In this document: positions 55,924 to 64,000 of the stretch, piece after piece
Layout: each line of letters begins with the position of its first letter
How positions within the stretch are numbered: position 1 is the first letter of the stretch
Origin: Moritella sp. 24
Lineage (GTDB): Bacteria; Pseudomonadota; Gammaproteobacteria; Enterobacterales; Moritellaceae
Reading direction: 5' to 3'
DNA: 64,000 nt
Assembly (NCBI RefSeq): GCF_018219155.1
Contig: NZ_CP056123.1
Span: 620,001-684,000, forward strand
Program-made: the position numbers and the translations under genes
Notes under the pieces: model-generated
The model's input: only the letters and a program-made list of their open reading frames with translations
Told to the model about the DNA's origin: nothing
Databases searched by the model: none

Positions 55924-57027
55924 ATGACTAAGAAAACCATCGTGGTGAAGTTAGGAACCAGTGTATTAACCAGTGGCACGTCTAAAATAGACCGTGCGCA
56001 TATGGTTGAATTGGTTCGTCAGTGTGCACAATTGTACAAACAAGGGCATGACATTATTGTTGTAACGTCAGGGGCGATTGCTGCTGGACGTGAGCATTTA
56101 GGTGCGCCTGAATTAGCCCCCACCATGGCAAATAAGCAGATGTTGGCCGCAGTAGGTCAAAGTCAGCTTATTTTTATTTGGCAGAGTCTATTTAATATCT
56201 ACGGCTTAAATGTCGGTCAGATGCTGTTAACACGTGCAGACCTTGATGATCGTGAACGATTTTTAAATGCACGCGATACGATGCGTGCATTACTTGATAG
56301 CCGCATTGTACCGATTATTAATGAGAATGATGCTGTTGCAACCACTGAAATTAAAGTGGGTGACAATGATAATTTATCGGCACTTGCAGCTATTTTAGCT
56401 AATGCAGATACACTGATGTTGTTAACGGATCAGGATGGTTTATTTACGGCAGATCCTCGCAGTAATCCTGACGCAAAATTAATTGAAGTTGTTGATGTTA
56501 TTGATGACGAATTACGTCAATTAGCAGGTGGTACAGTGGGTGGTTTAGGCACTGGTGGCATGGCAACGAAATTACAAGCTGCAGAAATCGCATGTCGTTC
56601 AGGCATTGATGTTGTTATTGCAGCGGGTGTTGCTGAAGATGTGGTATTACGTGTAGCTGAAGGTAAGCGTGTTGGTACGTTATTTCCTTCAAATATCACC
56701 CCATTAGAAAGCCGCAAACAGTGGATCCTTGCGGGGCCACCACCATCAGGTATTATTGTGATTGATGATGGTGCTGTTAATGCTGTGAAACAAAAAGGCA
56801 GTAGCCTGTTACCGAAAGGCATTACTGACGTGTTAGCTGTTTTCAAACGTGGTGATGTTGTACAGCTACAAACGTTACAAGGCAAACTACTTGGTCGTGG
56901 TATTTGTCGCTATACCAGTGATGAGTTAACGACGATTGCAGGTTGCCATTCATGTGACATCGAAAGCAAGTTGGGTTACGGCTATGGTGCTGTAGCGATA
57001 CATCGCGATGATTTAGTTTTATTTTAA
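55924..57027 (+). CDS. proB: Glutamate 5-kinase
   Basis: A 367-residue kinase for the first step of proline synthesis. The amino acid kinase domain has [46 protein letters not shown], and [15 protein letters not shown]-terminal PUA domain follows (about 276-360, [35 protein letters not shown]). Length matches E. coli ProB (367). It precedes proA by 10 bases. Confidence 0.97.
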   Translation: MTKKTIVVKLGTSVLTSGTSKIDRAHMVELVRQCAQLYKQGHDIIVVTSGAIAAGREHLGAPELAPTMANKQMLAAVGQSQLIFIWQSLFNIYGLNVGQMLLTRADLDDRERFLNARDTMRALLDSRIVPIINENDAVATTEIKVGDNDNLSALAAILANADTLMLLTDQDGLFTADPRSNPDAKLIEVVDVIDDELRQLAGGTVGGLGTGGMATKLQAAEIACRSGIDVVIAAGVAEDVVLRVAEGKRVGTLFPSNITPLESRKQWILAGPPPSGIIVIDDGAVNAVKQKGSSLLPKGITDVLAVFKRGDVVQLQTLQGKLLGRGICRYTSDELTTIAGCHSCDIESKLGYGYGAVAIHRDDLVLF

Positions 57028-57037
57028 GGAAGATACC

Positions 57038-58294
57038 GTGTTACAAGAATTAGGAAAAAGAGCAAAAACGGCGAGTTATGAATTAGCAACGCTAACAACC
57101 GCACAAAAAAATAATGCATTAGAGTGTATTGCTTGCGAGCTTGAAAATAGCCAAGCAGAAATCTTACTTGCTAATGCGAAAGATATTGATGCCGGTAAAC
57201 AAAATGGTTTAACGGATGCGCTACTTGATCGTCTATTATTAACAGAAGCAAGACTTGCTGCAATTATTGCTGATGTGCGTAGCGTTATTGCTTTACCAGA
57301 TCCTGTTGGCGCAGAGTCTGAAGGTAAGGTTCTAGAAAACGGTTTACGTTTATCAAAGCGTTGTATTCCACTCGGCGTAATGGGTGTTATCTATGAAGCC
57401 CGTCCAAATGTGACGATTGATATTGCGGCATTAAGTTTAAAAACAGGTAATGCTGCGATTTTACGTGGTGGTAAAGAAACGGTTCATTCGAATGTTGTAT
57501 TAGTTAATGTTATTCAAGCGGCATTAGAAACGGCTAAACTACCAAAAGATTCCATTCAAGTTATTGCAGATCCTAACCGTGAATTGGTGACAGCATTATT
57601 GAAAATGGATAAATATGTCGACATGATCATCCCGCGTGGTGGTCCAGGTTTACACCGTTTATGCCAAGAGCAAAGCACTATCCCTGTTATTACGGGTGGT
57701 ATGGGCATTTGTCATGCGTTCGTTGACGCCTCTGCTAATGTTGAAAATGCGATTGCGATTATTGAAAATGCAAAAGTACAACGTCCTTCAGCATGTAATG
57801 CGCTGGATACGATATTAGTACATAAGAATATTGCAGACACATTTTTGCCACTCGTTGCTGAACGTTTGGAAAAAAGTGGTGTGGAATTACGTGCCGAGCC
57901 GAAAGCACACATTGCACTATCTAATGTAAATGCTAAAAACTTGCATGTTGCAACTGCCGATTGTTTTGACCAAGAATGGCTAGCGCTTATTCTAGGTGTG
58001 AAAGTGGTAGATGACGTTGAAGAAGCGATTGTCCATATCCGTGAGCATTCGACAGAGCACTCTGATGCGATCTTAACGGATAACTTAACGAACGCGACAC
58101 GTTTCTTAAATGCGGTTAACTCAGCAGCTGTTTACGTGAATGCAAGTACACGCTTTACCGATGGTAGTCAGTTTGGTTTAGGTGCTGAAGTCGCTGTATC
58201 AACGCAGAAACTACATGCGCGTGGCCCAATGGGTTTAGAAGAGTTAACAACGTATAAATGGATCGCGATTGGCGATGGTTTAATTCGCCCATAA
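57038..58294 (+). CDS. proA: Gamma-glutamyl phosphate reductase
   Basis: A 418-residue NADPH-dependent reductase that follows ProB. Signatures: [46 protein letters not shown], and the catalytic Cys in [13 protein letters not shown]. Length matches E. coli ProA (417). The start is GTG 57038 after AAGGAAG. A terminator follows. Confidence 0.97.
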   Translation: MLQELGKRAKTASYELATLTTAQKNNALECIACELENSQAEILLANAKDIDAGKQNGLTDALLDRLLLTEARLAAIIADVRSVIALPDPVGAESEGKVLENGLRLSKRCIPLGVMGVIYEARPNVTIDIAALSLKTGNAAILRGGKETVHSNVVLVNVIQAALETAKLPKDSIQVIADPNRELVTALLKMDKYVDMIIPRGGPGLHRLCQEQSTIPVITGGMGICHAFVDASANVENAIAIIENAKVQRPSACNALDTILVHKNIADTFLPLVAERLEKSGVELRAEPKAHIALSNVNAKNLHVATADCFDQEWLALILGVKVVDDVEEAIVHIREHSTEHSDAILTDNLTNATRFLNAVNSAAVYVNASTRFTDGSQFGLGAEVAVSTQKLHARGPMGLEELTTYKWIAIGDGLIRP

Positions 58295-58327
58295 GCGTTT
58301 AGCATGTCGTTAATTTGATTAAGTCTT

Positions 58328-58360
58328 AAGGCAGTCCAGTAATGTGTGGCTGCCTTTTTT
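58328..58360 (+). terminator. Intrinsic terminator of proBA
   Basis: AAGGCAG and CTGCCTT, extended by CCA/TGG, are followed by a T-rich run (CTGCCTTTTTT). Confidence 0.85.
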
Positions 58361-58390
58361 ATATTTCGGGTAATTAAATACGGAGGGCTT

Positions 58391-59122
58391 ATGGCTCAAC
58401 AAGCGGTAGATAAAGCGGCTTCACGATTTAATTTTTCAGCAGTCTTAGCTGCAGGTTTAATTGCTGCGAGCTTAAGTTATTTTTCGTATGCGGTACTGAA
58501 TTTGACCAAAGAGGTGTCTGAAGTACGTAAAGCGTTGCCTGATATATTGCAGGAAATTGATGATATTGCTGTGCAAATCCCAGCGATAGTTGCGCAAGTA
58601 GAATTGATTAATGAACAAAGCATTCCGAATATATTAACTGAAGTTGCCGCCGTACGGGATAGTGTGCCAAGTATCTTAACTGAGGTTGAATCTGTCCGCG
58701 TGAGTGTTCCGCCAATGTTACAAGAACTTGAATCGATTCGTTTAGCGGTGCCGCCTATTCTCGCTGAAGTGGCAGCAGTAAGGGCTGAGTTACCGGCGTT
58801 GTTAAAACAAGTTAACGCAGTCAATAATCGGATCCCTGCGGTCCTGACGCGAGTTGATGAGGTGAACAAGCGGGTGGATGATATTAACAAATTAGTCCCA
58901 CCTATTTTAGCGCAAGTTGAAAAAGTGCGTCTGGATATACCACCAACGCTAACACGTGTCGAAGCTTTGGTTGAAGCCAGTGATAAGATTGGTGAAAATG
59001 CGTCTAAGGGTGCGACGAAAGGTGCCATTAAAGGTATTTTAGAAATGCCGGTTGATGCGACGAAGCGATTATTTACAGCACCAGGTACTTATTTTGAAGG
59101 CGATGAAAAAGGTGGTGAATAA
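58391..59122 (+). CDS. Membrane-anchored protein with tandem 14-residue helical repeats
   Basis: A 243-residue protein. One hydrophobic helix lies at about residues 15-38. From residue 49 to about 196 there are roughly ten nearly perfect 14-residue units of pattern [IVL]PxxLxxVxxVRxx, for example VPSILTEVESVRVS and VPPILAEVAAVRAE. One unit has an extra residue and one half unit (VDDINKL) occurs before the last two. The regular Pro and hydrophobic spacing suggests a kinked helical rod, probably periplasmic. A Gly/Lys-rich stretch (NASKGATKGAIKG) and a short tail end it. No family assigned. ATG 58391 has GGAGGG. Confidence 0.8.
   Translation: MAQQAVDKAASRFNFSAVLAAGLIAASLSYFSYAVLNLTKEVSEVRKALPDILQEIDDIAVQIPAIVAQVELINEQSIPNILTEVAAVRDSVPSILTEVESVRVSVPPMLQELESIRLAVPPILAEVAAVRAELPALLKQVNAVNNRIPAVLTRVDEVNKRVDDINKLVPPILAQVEKVRLDIPPTLTRVEALVEASDKIGENASKGATKGAIKGILEMPVDATKRLFTAPGTYFEGDEKGGE
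58535..58978 (+). repeat. Coding region of the 14-residue repeats
   Basis: 42-bp periodicity is carried at protein level by units such as VPPMLQELESIRLA and IPAVLTRVDEVNKR. Nucleotide copies have diverged more than the protein, so this is an old array kept by selection on the protein. Confidence 0.8.
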
Positions 59123-59201
59123 AAATAGAGTCGTTGCAGAGGATTTCTGAGGTGCTATAAGCGAATGCTAGGGTGTTTTTATGTTTGATATTGAGTCAGT
59201 A

Positions 59202-59240
59202 ATCAAAGCTAACAGCGGAAATTCCGTGCTAGCTTTGATA
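59202..59240. repeat. Inverted repeat after lipA
   Basis: TCAAAGCTA and TAGCTTTGA, with inner CGGAA/TTCCG, form a long stem between the repeat-protein gene and lipA. Neither side has a clear T run, so it may be a processing or stability hairpin. Confidence 0.5.
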
Positions 59241-59255
59241 AAACACTGGAAAGGG

Positions 59256-60221
59256 TTAAGTAACCTCTTTACCTTGTGCTTGTAAGTCTGCATGGTATGA
59301 AGAGCGAACGAACGGGCCGCAAGCTGCATGCTCAAAGCCAACTTCTTTCGCAAGTACACCTAGTGCATCAAAGTCATCAGGATGAACGTAGCGTTTCACT
59401 GGTAAGTGATGGCGGCTAGGTTGTAAATATTGACCTAGTGTTAGCATCGTTACACCGTGCTCCGCAAGATCTTTAATTACTTGTGCAATTTCTTCGTTTG
59501 TTTCACCTAAGCCCATCATGAGACCTGACTTAGTTGGAACAGTTGGGTGCATTTCTTTAAAGCGTTTTAATAAACGTAAAGACCACTGGTAATCTGAACC
59601 TGGACGCGCCATTTTGTAATGTTGCGGTGCAGTTTCTAGGTTGTGGTTAAATACATCTGGTGGTGTATCTTTAAAGATATCTAATGCTTTATCCATACGT
59701 CCTTTAAAATCTGGCACCAAAATTTCGATTTTGATTTCAGGGTTTAATAGGCGAATTTCACGAATACAATCGGCAAAATGCTGTGCACCACCGTCGCGTA
59801 AGTCATCACGATCTACAGACGTAATTACCACGTATTTTAACTTCATTTTTGCAATTGTTTGTGCAAGTTTTAGCGGTTCTTCGGCAACAAGTGGTAATGG
59901 CTTACCATGTGCAACATCGCAGAATGGGCAACGACGCGTACAGATAGCGCCCATGATCATAAAGGTTGCTGTACCGTGGTTAAAGCATTCCGAAAGATTC
60001 GGACATGATGCTTCTTCACATACTGAATGCAGATTGTTTTCACGCATCACATTTTTAATTTCTTGGATACGAGCAGAGCTTTTCGGTAGACGGATTTTCA
60101 TCCACGATGGCTTACGCAGGATTTCATCATTATCAGTAGCAATGATTTTCACTGGAATTTTAGCCATTTTATCTGCGTCGCGAAGTTTAACGCCAGGCTC
60201 TAATCGAACGGTTTTACTCAT
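59256..60221 (-). CDS. lipA: Lipoyl synthase
   Basis: A 321-residue radical SAM enzyme that inserts sulfur into octanoyl groups. The auxiliary cluster cysteines are in [14 protein letters not shown] (~91-104). The radical SAM motif is CTRRCPFCD (C-x3-C-x2-C, ~117-124). [10 protein letters not shown] is near the C-terminus. Length equals E. coli LipA (321). Overlaps lipB by 8 bases. Confidence 0.97.
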   Translation of the reverse strand: MSKTVRLEPGVKLRDADKMAKIPVKIIATDNDEILRKPSWMKIRLPKSSARIQEIKNVMRENNLHSVCEEASCPNLSECFNHGTATFMIMGAICTRRCPFCDVAHGKPLPLVAEEPLKLAQTIAKMKLKYVVITSVDRDDLRDGGAQHFADCIREIRLLNPEIKIEILVPDFKGRMDKALDIFKDTPPDVFNHNLETAPQHYKMARPGSDYQWSLRLLKRFKEMHPTVPTKSGLMMGLGETNEEIAQVIKDLAEHGVTMLTLGQYLQPSRHHLPVKRYVHPDDFDALGVLAKEVGFEHAACGPFVRSSYHADLQAQGKEVT

Positions 60222-60870
60222 GCTCTGTTAATCCATCTTTGAAAGTTAATTGGGTGTATTCTAGCAGGGAACATAGGTGCTCGACCAGCTTAGGTTGTAT
60301 CTCGCCTAAGCTGGTAGCACCACCAAGATCACTTGTTTGGGTCATTTCCATACCCGCATAACCACAAGGGTTAATACGCAGGAAAGGCGATAAGTCCATG
60401 TTTACATTAAGTGCTAAACCATGGAATGAGCGGCCTTTTCTGATCCTTAAACCTAATGAAGCAACTTTTTTGTCAGCAACATAAACACCGGGTGCATCTG
60501 CGCGTGGGTAGGCTTCAATACCTGATTCTGCCAGCGAAGCAACAATACCATTTTCGATATGGGTAACAAGTTCTCTCACACCCAGTTTACGGCGTTTAAT
60601 ATCGAGTAAGAAGTAGACTACTTGTTGACCCGGACCATGGTAAGTAACTTGACCACCACGATCGGCTTGCACGACTGGAATATCGCCAGTGGCGAGTATA
60701 TGTTCAGCTTTACCTGCTTGACCTTGTGTAAATACAGGATCATGCTCAACAAACCAAAGTTCATCTTCAGTGTTCTCGTCTCTGTTATCAGTAAACGATT
60801 TCATCGCGTCAAATATAGTGCTGTAAGATTGGCGATTAAGTTGACGAATAATAATGCTATGTTCTGACAA
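60214..60870 (-). CDS. lipB: Octanoyl-[ACP]:protein N-octanoyltransferase
   Basis: A 218-residue enzyme that starts lipoate assembly. [40 protein letters not shown] and [20 protein letters not shown] are family signatures; the catalytic Cys is in [13 protein letters not shown]. The start TTG 60870 is chosen: GAGGAG is six bases ahead, and its N-terminus ([11 protein letters not shown]) has the same length up to RQL as E. coli MYQDKILVRQL. The GTG at 60894 lacks a good Shine-Dalgarno. Confidence 0.94.
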   Translation of the reverse strand: MSEHSIIIRQLNRQSYSTIFDAMKSFTDNRDENTEDELWFVEHDPVFTQGQAGKAEHILATGDIPVVQADRGGQVTYHGPGQQVVYFLLDIKRRKLGVRELVTHIENGIVASLAESGIEAYPRADAPGVYVADKKVASLGLRIRKGRSFHGLALNVNMDLSPFLRINPCGYAGMEMTQTSDLGGATSLGEIQPKLVEHLCSLLEYTQLTFKDGLTEHE

Positions 60871-60953
60871 AATATGCTCCTCTATGTGATTCACACCAAC
60901 GACAAAAATCTAATGAGCAAAGCTGATTAGATTTTTGATATTAGTATTATTTA

Positions 60954-61223
60954 TTATAAAACGCGGATCACACCTGGGATCGCACCGAAAGCTACATATA
61001 AGCCTTCTACTTGATCTTTGTCTTGTACTTTAACTTTGATAGTTACAGAGTTATAAGTGCCTTTGCTGCTCTTTTTAGATGTCGGAGCATAGTTACCTGA
61101 CACGTGCTTTTGGGCAACAGCAACAATATTATCTTCTAGTTTTGGATCGGTATTACCGATAACTTTAAAGTTAAATAGACAAGGGAAATCAAGTAATTCG
61201 TCGAATTTGGTATTTAAAGACAT
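60954..61223 (-). CDS. ybeD: YbeD/DUF493 family protein
   Basis: An 89-residue protein similar to E. coli YbeD: TKFDELLDFPCLFNFKVIG, SSKGTYNSVTIKVKVQD and a final VIRVL. It may be an ACT-like regulatory domain; function unknown. ATG 61223 is chosen over 61286 since it gives the family's usual length (87 in E. coli). ybeD next to lipB and dacA matches the E. coli order. Confidence 0.9.
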   Translation of the reverse strand: MSLNTKFDELLDFPCLFNFKVIGNTDPKLEDNIVAVAQKHVSGNYAPTSKKSSKGTYNSVTIKVKVQDKDQVEGLYVAFGAIPGVIRVL

Positions 61224-61253
61224 TAGTTTTTCTCGTACCTTAGAAATAATGGC

Positions 61254-61275
61254 AAAGGAGGCAATTGCCTCCTTT
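61254..61275. repeat. Perfect 22-bp palindrome between dacA and ybeD
   Basis: AAAGGAGGCAATTGCCTCCTTT is fully self-complementary. On the minus strand only TTTG follows, so it is not a typical terminator. It sits just upstream of ybeD. Confidence 0.6.
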
Positions 61276-61316
61276 GTATTCGTCATTATAATCGGGTAAC
61301 GGTGTCAGGGAAAGGA

Positions 61317-62483
61317 TTAACCAAACCAACCGGCAAATAATAATTTGAAATAATCAATTAAACGGCTAAACCAGCTACCCAGTTCAACGTCTTCAAGCGC
61401 GATTAAATCAGCTTGTGCAATTTCTTCGTCGTTCAATTTATAGAACACTTTACCGACGATATCGCCTTTAGCAATCGGTGCACTTAGCTCTTTTTCAATT
61501 TCAAAGTCAGCTGTTAGGTTTTTCGCTTGGCCGCGTGGCACTGTTAGCGTTAATTTATTTGCTAGACCTAGTTTAACTTGCTCTTGCTCACCCATCCATA
61601 CACGTTCTTCAACGATGCTCGAGTTTGCTTCGTGTAGTGTTACTGTTTCATAGAAGCGGAAACCAAAGTTAAGTAGTTTTTTACTTTCAGCTTTACGTGC
61701 ATCTGAGCTTTTAGTACCAAGTACAACAGCAACTAAGCGCATGTTATCTTTGGTTGCTGAAGACACTAGGTTAAAGCCCGCGCCCGAAGTATGACCGGTT
61801 TTAATACCGTCAACGTTCATGCTCTTATCCCACAATAAGCCATTACGGTTATATTGGGTGATGCCGTTGTAGCTAAATTTCTTTTGTGAGTAAATGCGAT
61901 ATTCTTCAGGTACATCACGGATAAGTGCTTGTCCTAATGTCGCCATATCACGTGCGGTAGTGTACTGCTCTTTGCTATCTAGACCGTGGCTATTAGCAAA
62001 ATGCGTTGAATCCATACCAAGCTGTTTGCTCCATGAATTCATTAATTGTGCAAACGCACTTTCTGTACCAGCGATGTGTTCAGCCATTGCAACGCAAGCA
62101 TCATTACCTGATTGAACAATAATGCCTTGATTCAGTTTTTCTACCGTAACTGTCTTGCCAACTTCGATAAACATTTTTGATGAGTCTGGGAAATTTTTAG
62201 CCCATGCATTTTTACTGATGGTAACTTCGTCATCTAGGCTGATATTACCGGCTTGGATTTCTTGACCAATAACATAACTTGTCATCATTTTAGTTAGGCT
62301 GGCAGGTTTTAATGAATCATCAGCATTTTTTTCTGCAATTACTTTACCTGAGTCAAAATCAACTAATATGAATGCTTTAGCTGCAACGACTGGAGTATCT
62401 GGGATAACACTCGGTGCTGCACTTAATGAAAAACTCGCCATTGCTAGGCTCGTTAAGATAAGTTTTTTTAATTGATTGGCCAC
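61317..62483 (-). CDS. dacA: D-alanyl-D-alanine carboxypeptidase (PBP5/6 type)
   Basis: A 388-residue low-molecular-mass penicillin-binding protein. The signal peptide ends near LSA-APS. Active-site motifs: PASLTKMMT (SxxK, ~62-70), SGNDACVAMAE (SxN) and VDGIKTGHTSGAGF (KTG). A C-terminal beta-rich domain and a short amphipathic anchor (FSRLIDYFKLLFAGWFG) attach it to the inner membrane. Trims the terminal D-Ala from peptidoglycan. Length near E. coli DacA (403). Confidence 0.96.
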   Translation of the reverse strand: MANQLKKLILTSLAMASFSLSAAPSVIPDTPVVAAKAFILVDFDSGKVIAEKNADDSLKPASLTKMMTSYVIGQEIQAGNISLDDEVTISKNAWAKNFPDSSKMFIEVGKTVTVEKLNQGIIVQSGNDACVAMAEHIAGTESAFAQLMNSWSKQLGMDSTHFANSHGLDSKEQYTTARDMATLGQALIRDVPEEYRIYSQKKFSYNGITQYNRNGLLWDKSMNVDGIKTGHTSGAGFNLVSSATKDNMRLVAVVLGTKSSDARKAESKKLLNFGFRFYETVTLHEANSSIVEERVWMGEQEQVKLGLANKLTLTVPRGQAKNLTADFEIEKELSAPIAKGDIVGKVFYKLNDEEIAQADLIALEDVELGSWFSRLIDYFKLLFAGWFG

Positions 62484-62535
62484 GTTTCACTTCACTATGA
62501 TTAAAGTTGGAATTAAGTTATTGATAACTTAATTA

Positions 62536-62572
62536 AATAATCTTAATCAAGCACTTGTTGATCAAGATTATT
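62536..62572 (-). terminator. Hairpin 5' of dacA (minus strand)
   Basis: AATAATCTTAATCAA pairs with TTGATCAAGATTATT at 14 of 15 positions around 7 bases. It lies between rlpA and dacA, about 50 bases before the dacA start, and may end the rlpA transcript or form part of the dacA leader. T runs are poor. Confidence 0.45.
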
Positions 62573-62579
62573 CGATAAT

Positions 62580-62606
62580 AACAGCTAGTCTATCAAACTA
62601 GCTGTT
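62580..62606 (-). terminator. Hairpin after rlpA
   Basis: AACAGCTAGT and ACTAGCTGTT form a perfect 10-bp stem with a 7-base loop. On the minus strand it lies about 23 bases after the rlpA stop and is followed by ATTATTATC rather than a T run. Confidence 0.5.
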
Positions 62607-62628
62607 TCTATGTCTTATTATTTAAAGT

Positions 62629-63420
62629 TTATTTATTAGATACAGTTTTACTGGAAAGTTCCTTCAATAAGTAAGCATTCTTATGATTTTTTTGGATTTT
62701 AGCTAAAAGTGCCTGTGCTTTATCATTGTCGGTGATAGGGCCAAGTTGAACGCGATGGAACTTACCACTGATGACCAAGCGGTTTTCAGTGCTGTATTGA
62801 GTGCCCAACGTATCGGCAATTTTCTGTGCTTTAGTTTCACTGCTCGATGCTAATACTTGAATAAACCATTGTGGTTTAGGCGTAAATAAGCTGCTGTTAT
62901 CAGTCGTGGGAATAATTAATTCAACACGTACATTAGCGGTACCTGATTGCAGCATATCGAGTTTATAGGCTGCAGCGTAAGACAGATCTATGATACGTTC
63001 TGGATGGAAAGGACCACGATCATTAACGCGTACAATAACTGTTTTATCATTCCCTAAATTGGTTACTTTAACAAAGCTAGGGAGTGGTAAGTTTTTGTGT
63101 GCAGCAGACATAGAGAACATGTCATAAATCTCACCATTAGAGGTTTTATGACCATGAAACTTGTTACCGTACCAAGATGCTTTACCTTCTTGCGTTAAGG
63201 TTTTTATATCACGCCATACTTCATAATCAATACCGCGTACTTGATAGTCACGATTCGCGTAGCGACTATAAGTTTGTGGTGTTGGCACTGCATCAGCAAT
63301 ATCCTCAAGCTGAGGAATATTCTCTGGTGCGTGATCATCACTGTACTCATAACGAGAAGAAGAACATGCGGCCAATAGGCCGCAGATACAAAGTAGGGTT
63401 AAACGTTGTTTATTGCGCAT
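62629..63420 (-). CDS. rlpA: Septal-ring lytic transglycosylase RlpA
   Basis: A ~263-residue outer-membrane lipoprotein with lipobox LLAAC. The double-psi beta-barrel domain reads GKASWYGNKFHGHKTSNGE through VRVNDRGPFHPERIIDLSY, with the Glu/Asp catalytic residues of RlpA. A C-terminal SPOR domain (PQWFIQVLASSSETKAQKIA onward) binds denuded glycan at the septum. ATG 63420 or GTG 63444 may be used; ATG is chosen although its Shine-Dalgarno is weak. It overlaps the mltB 3' end by at least 11 bases. Confidence 0.92.
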   Translation of the reverse strand: MRNKQRLTLLCICGLLAACSSSRYEYSDDHAPENIPQLEDIADAVPTPQTYSRYANRDYQVRGIDYEVWRDIKTLTQEGKASWYGNKFHGHKTSNGEIYDMFSMSAAHKNLPLPSFVKVTNLGNDKTVIVRVNDRGPFHPERIIDLSYAAAYKLDMLQSGTANVRVELIIPTTDNSSLFTPKPQWFIQVLASSSETKAQKIADTLGTQYSTENRLVISGKFHRVQLGPITDNDKAQALLAKIQKNHKNAYLLKELSSKTVSNK

Positions 63421-64000
63421 GTTTAGCTTGTTTAATCTTTTCACTTAGTTGGAATACTGCCATTGCATACAATGGGCTGTGGTTATAACGCGTGATGGTG
63501 TAGAAGTTATCTAGGTAAACCCAGTATTCATCACTATCAAGCTGTTGCAGTTTGAGTAGTTTTGCAGGGCTTGAGTCTTCTATCGTGATACTTGGTACGC
63601 GATCATCTGATTCTTTTAATTCGACACCCGCAGCTGTTAGATCTGCCCATGTGTGTTTGATTTTTAATGATGAACTCAGTAATGCTGCCACTTTTTCGCT
63701 GTCTGCTTTGACTGGATAAGCGACGGATGCATCAGTCGTCCATTTATGCTTGCTAAAGTAATTGGCGATACTACCAATAGCATCAACAGGATCATTGATC
63801 ATATCAACTTTACCATCACCAGAAAAATCAACACCGTAATGGGTATAACTTGATGAAATAAATTGACCTAAGCCCATTGCTCCAGCATATGAACCTTGTG
63901 TTTCAGTTAGTTTCCAACCCTGTTGTTCGCTTAATTTAATGTATTGCGCAAACTCTTGGCGGAAAAATTTACCACGGGATGGATAATTAAAACCGAGCGT
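63410..64000 (-). CDS. mltB: Membrane-bound lytic murein transglycosylase B, 5' part outside window
   Basis: The last 196 residues of MltB; the frame is open to the window edge. LGFNYPSRGKFFRQEFAQYI and QGSYAGAMGLGQFISSSYTH match E. coli MltB; VDFSGDGKVDMINDPVDAIG continues the family's core. The catalytic Glu and the lipoprotein signal would lie upstream, beyond 64000. The gene cleaves peptidoglycan glycan strands to anhydro-muropeptides. Overlaps rlpA. Confidence 0.9.
   Translation of the reverse strand, partial: TLGFNYPSRGKFFRQEFAQYIKLSEQQGWKLTETQGSYAGAMGLGQFISSSYTHYGVDFSGDGKVDMINDPVDAIGSIANYFSKHKWTTDASVAYPVKADSEKVAALLSSSLKIKHTWADLTAAGVELKESDDRVPSITIEDSSPAKLLKLQQLDSDEYWVYLDNFYTITRYNHSPLYAMAVFQLSEKIKQAKHAQ

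Noticed and set aside
58477-59028. Minus-strand 183-codon ORF opposite the repeat protein
   Set aside because: A shadow of the 42-bp periodic coding region; its own repeats simply mirror the plus-strand gene.

Overview
The window reads as a compact, AT-rich chromosomal segment of a marine gammaproteobacterium. Protein families and gene neighbourhoods (proS/trmO/rcsF, gpt/crl/proBA, lipBA/ybeD/dacA/rlpA/mltB, cysJIH, ilvIH, yihD) follow the Enterobacteria/Vibrio/Shewanella/Moritella pattern. The codon use, an AMP-forming fatty acyl-CoA ligase, c-type cytochromes and pilin-rich content make a Moritella-like, cold-water Alteromonadales host my best guess. That is inference, not proof. I see no rRNA, tRNA, insertion sequence, prophage or CRISPR array.

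Layout. 1-3.6 kb: a zinc-sensing ArsR/SmtB-type repressor, an HD phosphohydrolase and a ZntA-type P1B ATPase whose promoter carries a near-perfect palindromic operator. 3.6-8 kb: a diguanylate cyclase, a KefB-type antiporter and a patatin lipase. 8-9.6 kb: two tandem MSHA-like pilins and a DUF3465 protein. 9.8-14.2 kb: proS, trmO and rcsF with a lytic-transglycosylase lipoprotein and a hexapeptide acyltransferase placed between. 14.4-18.8 kb: a periplasmic solute-binding protein, a RidA protein, a UbiA-like membrane protein, a TPR protein and a PIN-PhoH ATPase. 19.1-19.8 kb: an orphan prepilin-like protein and a small Cys-motif lipoprotein.

19.9-26.7 kb is the most unusual part. It holds nine co-directional genes: a PepSY-TM protein, DUF2271, DUF4198, two small exported or anchored proteins, and a ZnuABC-type metal ABC transporter with two substrate-binding proteins. 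The second of these has lost all three expected metal-ligand histidines. A Fur-box-like site lies upstream and a strong intrinsic terminator sits inside the array. I read it as an incompletely described metal-acquisition system.

26.9-29.3 kb: a chemoreceptor and yihD. 29.6-31.9 kb: a Tat-exported sulfite-oxidase-family molybdoenzyme with three c-type cytochromes, preceded by a perfect FNR-type palindrome. 32-35.5 kb: thiBPQ behind a TPP riboswitch. 35.7-45.7 kb: a PilZ protein, leuAB (no leuCD here), a 49-residue ORF, an acyl-CoA ligase, a GGDEF-EAL protein and ilvIH. 45.8-54.3 kb: small unknowns, an enoyl-CoA hydratase, cysJIH and pepD. 54.6-59.1 kb: gpt, crl, proBA and a membrane-anchored protein built of 14-residue repeats. 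59.2-64 kb: lipA, lipB, ybeD, dacA, rlpA and the 3' part of mltB, all on the minus strand.

Starts were moved from the longest reading frame wherever a Shine-Dalgarno sequence or family length favoured another codon. Several starts are GTG or TTG.
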